From NCBI RefSeq assembly GCF_029892065.1, contig NZ_CP120375.1:186001-250000 (forward strand): DNA of 64,000 nt, in the 5' to 3' direction. The stretch comes from Sinorhizobium garamanticum. GTDB taxonomy: Bacteria; Pseudomonadota; Alphaproteobacteria; Rhizobiales; Rhizobiaceae. Both the position numbers and the translations under genes were made by a program. Every line of letters begins with the position of its first letter. Within the stretch, counting starts at the first letter, position 1. The notes under the pieces are model-generated. The model searched no databases. It saw only the letters and a list, made by a program, of their open reading frames with translations, and was not told the origin of the DNA. Shown here in pieces: positions 30,710 to 40,445 of this stretch.

Positions 30710-31909
30710 TCAAGTCAAATTCTCCTTGTCCGCCTTCGGCGTGGGGGAAATCGTTTGCGGAGTCGCACAGAGAGCGCCGTAACAAACCTTCTCGCCCTTG
30801 TAGTTGGCGAGGGTCTGCAGCAAACCCGGTAGAAAGTCCCGTTTCAGTTCGTCCGGCATAGGCTCTGGACCGTCCAGCGCCTTTATTGCCAGCTCCAACA
30901 ACGCGATCGCGCGATCTTTGTTGCCGATCTCATGATAGTAGTGAGCGACCGCCCGATAAGACAGGAACTTAGGGACGTCGTCTGGTGAGGGATTTGGTGC
31001 CAGGATGTGTTCGGAGAGCTCCTTACCCATCGCAAAGCGCTCAGCAGCCGGAAACCCCGAATAGTCATTTGCCGGATGGAAGAGTTGGTCTATCGCCATA
31101 ATCATCCAATGCTCGGAGTTTCGGTCGATTGCGTCGCGAACCAATTGGCGTATGACGGGCAAGCCGGTCTGCATGTCGCGCATCCTGTGAAGCAACAGGT
31201 GCGCATGAGCTACGCGGAAATTGATGTCGTCCGGCATCAAGGCGATGCCGTCTTCGATTGCCGAGAGGGCCGTCTTCCAATCCTTTGCCTTCACCGCCGC
31301 CCAAAATTTGTCATTGATCGGCTTCTTCAACGCTTGTTCTCGCGCTGTGTGTTCCGTTTTGGCGATCCGCTCCCTATCGGCGGCTTTCGCTTGATCACTG
31401 GTGCGCCAGCTGCCGTCAAGCACTTGCGGCAAAACGTCATAGAGTGACATCGGGTGACCTATAAAGGCAATGTGGCCGTCTCGGTCGATCACGAACGAGG
31501 TCGGAATCCCAACAGAAAAGCTCGGTTCCATCCAACGCTTGTTCATTTCGCCTGTGGAGTCGAATGCGATCCGATAGTTCAGATTCGAGCACTTTTCGGT
31601 CAACCACGCGTCCAACTTGGTTCGGGCCTCATCGGCCGTTGGAGCGTGTTCATGTGCCGCAACACCGACGACCTCAAGTCCGCTGTCTTTGTATTGCTCC
31701 TGGAGCTGCACCAGATGCGGCATCGCCGCCACACAGGGTCCGCACCAAGTTGCCCAAAACTCGACGATGTAGACTTTGTCCGGCTGAAAGTTCGCGAGGG
31801 GCTCGCCACGCAGCCAGTTCTGCACTTTGATCGCTGGAGCCGGAGACCCCATACGCAAGACCATATCGTTCCCCAAAGTTATTTCAGAAGGTTGCCCGAT
31901 TTTATGCAT
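30710..31909 (-). CDS. TlpA-like thioredoxin-domain protein with helical C-terminal half
   Basis: A 399-residue protein. Residues 15-165 form a TlpA/AhpC-TSA-type thioredoxin fold with the active site WATWCGPCVA (CGPC) and the cis-Pro context GIPTSFVIDRDG. Residues 180-380 are helical with TPR-like repeats (AVKAKDWKTALSAIEDG, YYHEIGNKDRAIALLELAIK). There is no clear signal peptide, so it may be cytoplasmic. The start MHKIGQPSEI at 31909 follows CAGGGAAA. A sigma-54 promoter 90 bases upstream with a TGT-N10-ACA site suggests NifA control. Client proteins are unknown. Confidence 0.82.
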   Translation of the reverse strand: MHKIGQPSEITLGNDMVLRMGSPAPAIKVQNWLRGEPLANFQPDKVYIVEFWATWCGPCVAAMPHLVQLQEQYKDSGLEVVGVAAHEHAPTADEARTKLDAWLTEKCSNLNYRIAFDSTGEMNKRWMEPSFSVGIPTSFVIDRDGHIAFIGHPMSLYDVLPQVLDGSWRTSDQAKAADRERIAKTEHTAREQALKKPINDKFWAAVKAKDWKTALSAIEDGIALMPDDINFRVAHAHLLLHRMRDMQTGLPVIRQLVRDAIDRNSEHWMIMAIDQLFHPANDYSGFPAAERFAMGKELSEHILAPNPSPDDVPKFLSYRAVAHYYHEIGNKDRAIALLELAIKALDGPEPMPDELKRDFLPGLLQTLANYKGEKVCYGALCATPQTISPTPKADKENLT

Positions 31910-31998
31910 GAGTTTGTTTCCCTGTTAGAGACAAGGTAAACGGGTTCAATGGGAAGAGAGCGTCGCTCCTCCTTGCGCCTCTGCCCTCACTCATTGCT

Positions 31999-32013
31999 GC
32001 AAAGGGCGTGCCA
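31999..32013 (-). promoter_or_regulatory. Sigma-54 promoter for TlpA-like gene
   Basis: On the minus strand TGGCACGCCCTTTGC matches TGGCAC-N5-TTGC exactly. The predicted start near 31987 leaves a leader of about 78 bases. Confidence 0.88.
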
Positions 32014-32119
32014 GCCGCGCTTAGCAGGCATAAGTCCTGATTGTGCTTTGGAAGCTCCCAGCATCCCTCGATGGCCGCCTGTATTGGACCTGCTGTTGTC
32101 ACGTTCGAGCCACACCTCC

Positions 32120-32135
32120 TGTCGGGTTTTAGACA
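32120..32135 (-). promoter_or_regulatory. NifA upstream activator site for TlpA-like gene
   Basis: TGTCGGGTTTTAGACA fits TGT-N10-ACA and lies 107 bases upstream of the sigma-54 element, a usual distance. Confidence 0.7.
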
Positions 32136-32591
32136 CGTGCTCCGCGGTGAGCGGCGCTAAGATCCAGAGATAGCGTGCGACACGCCCGCATGACGTCCTT
32201 TGACGGCAGGAGACCGTGACACAAAACGGTAGTTCCTGACATCGATCTTACCTGGTCCAGATCACGCGTGGCCGGCTAGCAGACCGGGCTGCGCCCATCG
32301 CACTCCCAAGCGGTAGGGAAAACCCGTGACAAACACGGCAAGGGCCAAAAGCGCCGCCCGAGATTTGATGAGCGTTGGCAGCGACTTCGTTTGGGAGCCA
32401 CTCCGCTCCGTCCTTCGATTATATTTGACTTCCACTGCATGCGTGCTGCACGCACTCGCTCCGACCCAGCTTCCCTCCAGCTGAAGCCGCACAGGCAGGG
32501 TGTAGATGAATAGGTCCAGAGAGCGGTCAGCGCCCGCTCGTCTGAATTCGTGAGATGTCGTCAATTGCTGAACTGCTGGCTCGTTTACGAG
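32136..32591. other. Unassigned stretch in duplication copy A
   Basis: A minus-strand frame (start about 32564) encodes a hydrophobic segment AALLALAVFVTGFPYRLG; in copy B the same frame is longer because one base is missing relative to copy A (near 32274). I do not recognise it, and it may be non-coding. Confidence 0.3.
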
Positions 32592-33095
32592 TCAATTGTT
32601 CTTTTCCGGTTTGCTCAAGCTATTGCTGTCGAGAAACCTACCCTCGCTGTTCCGATCGATGAGTTCAATGCTCATCCCCGTGTTGGGGCATCGACTTACC
32701 TGTGTCAGGCCAGCACTCTCAACAGCGGTCGTGTCAAAGGACAGCCCTCGCTCTTTGAGAGTATCGACCGCCGCCGGTACATCGTCGACGGCCAAGGCAA
32801 CATGATAGAGGCCGGCCCCAAAATTTTCGACAAGTTGATAAACCTGAGACTCTGGCCCCGTACCTTGGCAAAGCACGAAGCACATCCCGTCGCGAACCAT
32901 GTCCGCACAAACCGTCCCTGCACCCTTACCTACGTGCAAACGCTTGAGCTTAAAGCCAAGGACATCTTGAAACAAATGAATTGCGTCGTCTAAATTGCGA
33001 ACAGCTAAGGCGATGTGATCAGGGGGCAATCGCGCCAGACCTCCCGCCGCCACGAGCCCATGACCTTCTTGGAGAGACATTTCCCTGACCAGCAT
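32592..33095 (-). CDS. Glyoxalase/VOC-fold protein, copy A (5' end replaced)
   Basis: A 167-residue VOC-superfamily protein (glyoxalase/bleomycin-resistance/4-HPP dioxygenase fold). Two beta-alpha-beta-beta-beta units: PPDHIALAVRNLDDAIHLFQ..., then YHVALAVDDVPAAVDTLKE, ending with SIELIDRN. Potential metal ligands are the His of DHIALAV, the His of YHVALAV and the Glu of SIELID. The body is almost identical to copy B at 35948-36466, but sequence upstream of DHIALAV differs, so this copy has lost its original start and promoter. Substrate unknown. Confidence 0.75.
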   Translation of the reverse strand: MLVREMSLQEGHGLVAAGGLARLPPDHIALAVRNLDDAIHLFQDVLGFKLKRLHVGKGAGTVCADMVRDGMCFVLCQGTGPESQVYQLVENFGAGLYHVALAVDDVPAAVDTLKERGLSFDTTAVESAGLTQVSRCPNTGMSIELIDRNSEGRFLDSNSLSKPEKNN

Positions 33096-33261
33096 GGCCT
33101 CTCGTTTTCTCGCCGGATCACGAATAGCTAGAGGGGGGACGAGGCCAGAAAACTACCCACACCTTCCTCATCCCGCTCCAGGCGCGGCCACCAGCCAGTT
33201 GGCAACGACAAGGGGGCTACTCCGCCAGCTTGCGTTCTCTTCCATAGCTCGTGAACCAGCG

Positions 33262-33294
33262 TGTCGCATATTCAACATTGTTCAACATCGGACA
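33262..33294. promoter_or_regulatory. Two tandem NifA sites without a clear promoter
   Basis: TGTCGCATATTCAACA (33262-33277) and TGTTCAACATCGGACA (33279-33294) both fit TGT-N10-ACA. The pair is similar in sequence and spacing to the pair at 43552-43584. A weak GG-N10-GC element (AGGGGACGGAACTGC, 33341-33355) lies 46 bases to the right; to the left only a TTGC half is found. Confidence 0.6.
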
Positions 33295-33364
33295 TTACAG
33301 AGTCCGCCAAGCGTCACGCGCGAGACCGGCAGGGGACGGAACTGCTCCATCGTTCTGGAATTGG

Positions 33365-33592
33365 TCATCCTCGGTCCGCTCTCTGCTCGTTTTGCCGTGA
33401 TGCCCACCTGCACCGGGCCCAGCCGGCGGCGGCCGCCGGTGGATTTTCGTGATGCCAAGGTTGGCTGGCGCCGGCGAAGCTCGCCACCGACGCCATGGCT
33501 CTCGCCAAATTCTCAGCTTGCTCAAACGGAGAACGACCTTTCTCATATGGAGTGTCAGTGGTAGGACCTTTAATCGCAGCAGTTTGAGTCAT
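33365..33592 (-). CDS. Small ORF overlapping the end of the AAA+ gene
   Basis: A 75-residue frame starting MTQTAAIKGPTTDTPYEKG, with the plausible helix FEQAENLARAMASVASFAG, then a Trp- and Pro-rich tail. Its ATG lies 22 bases before the stop of the AAA+ gene in another frame, which would allow coupled translation. I recognise no family; the C-terminal half may be chance. Confidence 0.4.
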   Translation of the reverse strand: MTQTAAIKGPTTDTPYEKGRSPFEQAENLARAMASVASFAGASQPWHHENPPAAAAGWARCRWASRQNEQRADRG

Positions 33593-34961
33593 CTTCTTCG
33601 GCGCTTTGTCTTCCTCTTCTTGAAGTTTTCACGCTGAGGCCAACAATGCGCCTACCGAGGCGGTCGGCCAATACTGCGGAGTCGCCAACGACCACCTCCA
33701 CATCCTCGCGGGAGACAAAATGACCGCCATCTCGAGCAAGGCTCCGTTGCGCGAGACGGCGGACCATCTCCTTGACATAAGCCGCGCTGCTGTCCTCTGA
33801 CCGCGCGACGGCATCGGCCATGGCTCCGTTCTCGAAAACGAGTGCATGACCATACAGCTTGATCAGCCGCTCGCGGCAAACAGCGTCGGGGAGCGGAACC
33901 TCAATAGCTTCGTCCACGCGGCCTGGGCGCGAGGCGAGCGCGTCTTCAATGTCCTCCGGCCGATTCGTCGTTAGGATGAAGAAAATGTCTGCATCTGCTG
34001 CAAGACCATCCATTTCGTTCAACAGACGATTGAGGAGGCCTTCGGCTTTGTAACTATAAATATCTTCTCGCGACCGGCCCACCAGATCGACGTCCTCCAG
34101 CACGACGATGCTCGGCTGCAGGGTACGGGCCAGCCCGATGTAGTACTGGATCGCGAACGGGATCGTCATCTGCTCAGCCGTGACCAGAATGGTGGTGCGC
34201 CCCGGTAGGTTCGCAGAAAGATAACGGATGACGTGCGTCTTGCCGGTGCCAGGTGGCCCGTAGAGCAGAATACCCTTTTTCACTGATTGGCCGCGGCGCT
34301 TCAGCCCCTCTCGGTGTCGATCAAATTCGAGGATGTGAGTGTCGAGACGCGCCATAGTTGCTTCGGAAAGCACCACGTCTTCCCGCTGTATGTTAGGAAG
34401 GCGATGAACGCGCATCGTACCCTGCATCCCATTCTCGCCTGTATCGAGCTCGAAGGAGAGAACCTTGTTGCGATAATACCGTGATCTCTCGCCCGCGGCC
34501 TGGATGTTCCGAAGAAATCCGCGCGATAAGGCGGATGCCTCCTCGCCGGGCAGATGAGCGATTTCTACTTGAAGCACCCGGCGCCAGTAGTCATGGAACT
34601 GCGACAGAAGAATCGCGACCGGCTCGTGGCCGATCTGGAATAGCCACAGAGCGTTGTGCAGAGAAGCGAAAGGCTCAGCTCCGCCGATGTCGATGTCCTC
34701 ATATCGCAACGGCGTCAGCGAAACGGCGCGGCCTCCCTCGCGAATGACCAGGTCTGCCAGCTTCATGGGGAAGCGCTCGTCTTGCTGCTGGACGCCGACA
34801 AGCTTGGGAGACAGAGGTGCGATCTGCTCTTCAATGACGGTTTGAATGTCTGGCAGGAGATGTGGAGCAAACCTTCGGCGGGAGCTAACGAGACCGGTCA
34901 AATCATCGTTCTTGAAATGGCGATGAAGGGCTTGCCATGCGAAGCGGTCTATACTGGTCAT
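33570..34961 (-). CDS. AAA+ ATPase of unknown role
   Basis: A 463-residue protein with a ~230-residue unassigned N-terminal domain and a classical AAA module: Walker A LLYGPPGTGKTHVIRYL (near 235), Walker B IVVLEDVDLVG, sensor-1 FFILTTNRPEDI and Arg-finger region RPGRVDEAIEV. It resembles FtsH/Cdc48-type ATPase cores but lacks protease motifs (no HEXXH) and membrane helices. The tail is Asp/Cys rich (EEDDSNCCD). The start MTSIDRFAWQ at 34961 is preferred over an in-frame start at 35078. It sits between the two duplication copies with a small ORF overlapping its 3' end; a remodeller for a neighbouring product is only a guess. Confidence 0.8.
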   Translation of the reverse strand: MTSIDRFAWQALHRHFKNDDLTGLVSSRRRFAPHLLPDIQTVIEEQIAPLSPKLVGVQQQDERFPMKLADLVIREGGRAVSLTPLRYEDIDIGGAEPFASLHNALWLFQIGHEPVAILLSQFHDYWRRVLQVEIAHLPGEEASALSRGFLRNIQAAGERSRYYRNKVLSFELDTGENGMQGTMRVHRLPNIQREDVVLSEATMARLDTHILEFDRHREGLKRRGQSVKKGILLYGPPGTGKTHVIRYLSANLPGRTTILVTAEQMTIPFAIQYYIGLARTLQPSIVVLEDVDLVGRSREDIYSYKAEGLLNRLLNEMDGLAADADIFFILTTNRPEDIEDALASRPGRVDEAIEVPLPDAVCRERLIKLYGHALVFENGAMADAVARSEDSSAAYVKEMVRRLAQRSLARDGGHFVSREDVEVVVGDSAVLADRLGRRIVGLSVKTSRRGRQSAEEDDSNCCD

Positions 34962-35052
34962 GATATACTTTCGACGTTTGTTTCTGGGATGAGTTTTGCG
35001 GAGCCGTACATTTGCCATCCTGGCCGGGACCTTGCACAGGCCGCGGGCACCC

Positions 35053-35217
35053 TCAGGTGCAAAGTTCACGGAGAGCATCCGGTTTGATGATGTCGATCGT
35101 CCTTGCGCCTCTAAGAGCGATGACGCTGCGGTCTTTGAGTTTTGTCATCACGCGCGATACTGTCTCGATCGTGAGGCCGAGATAGTCGGCAATGTCCTGC
35201 CGCAACATCGGCAAACC
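35053..35217 (-). pseudogene. fixK 3'-end fragment
   Basis: About 165 bases closely match the 3' end of fixK (20918-21080), including the region encoding the HTH (DIADYLGLTIETVSRVM) and the C-terminus MKPDAL. The match stops abruptly at about 35217, where duplication copy B begins. It is a non-functional fragment marking a recombination join. Confidence 0.88.
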
Positions 35218-36370
35218 ATGTCGTTCCCCAAAGCTATTTCAGAAGGTTGCGCGACTTTATGCATGAGTTTGTTTCCCTGTTAGCGTGAGGCCCACGGGTT
35301 CAAGGGAAGAGAGCATCGCTCCTCCTTGCGCGTCTGTCCTTACTCACTGTTGCAAAGGGCGTGCCAGCCGCGCTTAGCAGGCAGTAAGTTCCTGATTGTG
35401 CTTTCGAAGCTCCCAGCATGCTGTCAATGGCCGCCTGTATTGGACCTTGTTGTCACGTTCGAGCCACACCTCCTGTCGGGTTTTAGACACGTGCTTCGCG
35501 CGCGGTGAGCGGCGCTAAGATCCAGAGATAGCGTGCGACACGCCGCATGACGTCCTTTGACGGCAGGAGACCGTGACACAAAACGGTAGTTCCTGACATC
35601 GATCTTACCTGGTCCAGATCACGCGTGGCCGGTAGCAGACCGGGCTGCGCCCATCGCACTCCCAAGCGGTAGGGAAAACCCGTGACAAACACGGCAAGGG
35701 CCAAAAGCGCCGCCCGAGATTTGATGAGCGTTGGCAGCGACTTCGTTTGGGAGCCACTCCGCTCCGTCCTTCGATTATATTTGACTTCCACTGCATGCGT
35801 GCTGCACGCACTCGCTCCGACCCAGCTTCCCTCCAGCTGAAGCCGCACAGGCAGGGTGTAGATGAATAGGTCCAGAGAGCGGTCAGCGCCCGCTCGTCTG
35901 AATTCGTGAGATGTCGTCAATTGCTGAACTGCTGGCTCGTTTACGAGTCAATTGTTCTTTTCCGGTTTGCTCAAGCTATTGCTGTCGAGAAACCTACCCT
36001 CGCTGTTCCGATCGATGAGTTCAATGCTCATCCCCGTGTTGGGGCATCGACTTACCTGTGTCAGGCCAGCACTCTCAACAGCGGTCGTGTCAAAGGACAG
36101 CCCTCGCTCTTTGAGAGTATCGACCGCCGCCGGTACATCGTCGACGGCCAAGGCAACATGATAGAGGCCGGCCCCAAAATTTTCGACAAGTTGATAAACC
36201 TGAGACTCTGGCCCCGTACCTTGGCAAAGCACGAAGCACATCCCGTCGCGAACCATGTCCGCACAAACCGTCCCTGCACCCTTACCTACGTGCAAACGCT
36301 TGAGCTTAAAGCCAAGGACATCTTGAAACAAATGAATTGCGTCGTCTAAGTTGTGAACAGCTAAAGCGAT
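35218..36370. repeat. Direct duplication, copy B (about 1.15 kb)
   Basis: Second copy of the segment at 31859-33012. Its left end cuts the TlpA-like gene after about 16 codons and joins it to the fixK fragment; its right end runs through the glyoxalase-like gene, which is complete here. Confidence 0.9.
35352..35366 (-). promoter_or_regulatory. Duplicated sigma-54 promoter (no intact target)
   Basis: The same TGGCACGCCCTTTGC element as at 31999-32013, with its TGT-N10-ACA site at 35474-35489. It now faces only the truncated TlpA-like start and the fixK fragment. Confidence 0.75.
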
Positions 36371-36466
36371 GTGATCAACACTGCAAAATAGTGGACTAGA
36401 ATGGCTACCCGTTTCGCTAGAGTTTTGCCGAGCGGCATTGATTGGCGAGTTCACAAACCCATTCAT
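35948..36466 (-). CDS. Glyoxalase/VOC-fold protein, copy B (complete)
   Basis: A 172-residue VOC-fold protein with the same core as copy A: DHIALAVHNLDDAIHLF, YHVALAVDDVPAAVDTL and SIELIDRN. The start MNGFVNSPIN at 36466 is chosen because the sigma-54 transcript would begin near 36620; longer in-frame starts reach 36652, at or beyond the promoter. It belongs to the fold that includes methylmalonyl-CoA epimerase and glyoxalase I; the substrate cannot be told. NifA-type sites imply nitrogen-fixing conditions. Confidence 0.78.
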   Translation of the reverse strand: MNGFVNSPINAARQNSSETGSHSSPLFCSVDHIALAVHNLDDAIHLFQDVLGFKLKRLHVGKGAGTVCADMVRDGMCFVLCQGTGPESQVYQLVENFGAGLYHVALAVDDVPAAVDTLKERGLSFDTTAVESAGLTQVSRCPNTGMSIELIDRNSEGRFLDSNSLSKPEKNN

Positions 36467-36631
36467 TTGTTGAGTCCTTCTACTTTCGGTAGCGGGATGA
36501 ATCACCAGGCAGCAGCCTGGCAACAGGGTGACGACAGGAGTAGCCTCATCAGCGGGCCGTTCAGGGTAACTGAGTTCAATCTGACCAAACTGGTCAGATA
36601 GGATGACATCGCGGCTCTTCATTCCTCGCCT

Positions 36632-36646
36632 GCACATACTGCGCCA
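36632..36646 (-). promoter_or_regulatory. Sigma-54 promoter for glyoxalase-like copy B
   Basis: On the minus strand TGGCGCAGTATGTGC keeps GG-N10-GC. Degenerate NifA sites follow at 36693-36725 (AGT-N10-ACA and TGT-N10-GCA), with the same 46-base gap seen at the other tandem NifA promoters. Confidence 0.65.
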
Positions 36647-36729
36647 AAACATAAAACCTTTTTAGAACAACCTGGTAGCGCTAATCCTCTAAAGTCGTAT
36701 GTCCGACATTGTCATACATCGCGCAACGC

Positions 36730-37070
36730 AGCCCACCTGCGGAAGCGCCCCGACCAAGCGACGCTTATATCAGTTGACGCCTCAACAGCGGGCAAACGGA
36801 TAAAGGGATTCCTGGGCCGTCAAAAACCTGGCGCACGGCACGCGGATCGGGATGAGCTTGCGGAAAATACAAGCATGCTTATAGCAATTCCCGTCACTGC
36901 TGCTGCGGCTTCCTTGCTGACGTTGACGGTGACACGCGCGCGCCTCGACCAGCTGCTTCAGCGTCATGGGGTCGCCAACTAGGTATCCTCGCGGATACTG
37001 GCGCTGTCAGAGAGACCTTCGCCCACGCACTCTTTCTCGGCACCGAGATGGATGGCCTTAAGCGTCACCG
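36730..37070. other. Unassigned intergenic stretch
   Basis: No supportable gene. Confidence 0.4.
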
Positions 37071-37074
37071 ACAT

Positions 37075-37800
37075 TGATGCTTCCGGAAGAAGGGCATCGC
37101 AACGGAGGGCGCCTGCTCGAGTTGCGCCTCGCGCGGCAGGCAAGTATAGGTCTCGCCGAACGGGCCTGACGCGATGGCGTGCGCGCCGCGCACGAAATCG
37201 GTCTGGCGCACGAACGAGCGGTTCACGGTGATCGCGTCCTTCAGCTGCGCGACCGCGGCGACGAGCAGGGACTGTTTGCGAGTTGCGCTTCCGCCTGACT
37301 CACGTCGGTACGCGTACCCTCGCCCACGTCGAGGCGGCTCTGGGCCGCGTTCAACTGTTCACGAAGGAAGGTCAGGTTCTGACGGCGGATCGAAACGATC
37401 TGGTGGTCGCGGGCGATGTTCGCGTAAGATTGCGCAGCCGATGAAGGATCTGGACCTCCTTGGCCTTCAGACTCTCGCAGCTCGATAACACGTTCGACTC
37501 GGCCGCTCTGACATTGTTCAGGGTCTGAAATCCATCAAACATCGTTTGCGTGATGGAGATGCCTACCTGCCCCTTGTGAAAGTCGCGCGTACCGGTTGCC
37601 TCCGAGTCGACGCGCGTGAGCATGCCGGTCGCCGCACCAGAAACGCGCGGCCGGTACCTTGGCCTTGGCGATCGGAATCCCCTCGTCCGTTGCCCGCAGA
37701 CCCGCGCACGCGTTGAGATCCCGGTTGTCGGGACGCAAGGCTCACGGCCCGGGCGGAAGCGGCAAGCCGAGATTCAGCCGGCCATGAGCGCAGCCATCGC
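37075..37800 (-). pseudogene. tolC-type outer-membrane channel relic
   Basis: Minus-strand fragments in changing frames resemble a TolC/PrtF-type channel: GQVGISITQTMFDGFQTLNN and AESNVLSSCESLKAKEVQIL (37372-37623), then RRQNLTFLREQL and SRLDVGEGTRTDVSQAEAQL in another frame (about 37270-37400), and SGPFGETYTCLPREAQLEQ (about 37130-37180). At least two frameshifts and loss of the N-terminus make it non-functional. Confidence 0.65.
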
Positions 37801-38190
37801 ACGGCTACGTCACCTCTCCAACCGCCGTTGCGGTTCTTTCCTGACTTTTCCCCATCCGTTCCCCCTCGGCGGCTCTTTGAGACTTATCCGAGTCTCTCCG
37901 TGTAGTGTCGGTGCCCTTCAGTATCGGCCCGCGATCCTCTCCCGAAAGAACGGTGAGGTCGAAACCGACAACCGCAGCGTGTCGCTATAGATGAACTGAC
38001 CGGGACCACCCCTTCGGTGCGAACACTTCATGCCACCGGTAGTGAAGCGTGCGGACCAGCCGCGCGACCTAAGGTGAGTAGCCGCTCGGATCGCTTGCCA
38101 TCTTGCGTGCGCTGCATCACATCAGGATCGACGAAGGCACCTTACGACGCACGCATAGAGCTGCGACGGGTCCAGTCCCGGAGACCACGC
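37801..38190. other. Non-coding stretch downstream of groEL
   Basis: No gene supported. Confidence 0.4.
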
Positions 38191-38192
38191 AG

Positions 38193-38216
38193 AAGGGCGG
38201 CCCGAGAGCCGCCCTT
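38193..38216 (-). terminator. Stem-loop downstream of groEL
   Basis: AAGGGCGGC and GCCGCCCTT form a nine-base perfect stem with a six-base loop, 41 bases after the groEL stop. There is no T-run after it, so termination efficiency is uncertain. Confidence 0.6.
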
Positions 38217-38256
38217 CGATCCGGATGGATCAACCTGTGCTAAGGCTTTCGCGCTA

Positions 38257-40268
<2,012 letters not shown>

Positions 40269-40322
40269 TGTCTATTCCCTTGATCAAGTGACAGTGTGGA
40301 TCTTCATCGATCCGGTGGAGGT

Positions 40323-40351
40323 GCTAGCACTCTTCACAAGCGAGTGCTAGC
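40323..40351 (-). promoter_or_regulatory. CIRCE element (HrcA operator)
   Basis: GCTAGCACTC-N9-GAGTGCTAGC is a ten-base perfect inverted repeat with the standard nine-base spacer, 55 bases upstream of groES. It indicates HrcA-repressed heat-shock control. I see no NifA/sigma-54 elements here. Confidence 0.93.
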
Positions 40352-40445
40352 GTCGCCGCGATAATCCTCAGTTCTCAAGCCTCGGCAGCGATATCTCGCG
40401 GCATGAATTCTGCCGCCGAGACGGACGGCATTTCCCAGTCGATAG

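Larger units (their letters stand above)
31859..33012. repeat. Direct duplication, copy A (about 1.15 kb)
   Basis: This segment recurs in the same orientation at about 35216-36370. It covers the first codons of the TlpA-like gene, its sigma-54 promoter, a 0.4-kb unassigned stretch and most of the glyoxalase-like gene. From about 32170 onward the copies are almost base-for-base identical; the left 300 bases carry several differences. Confidence 0.9.
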
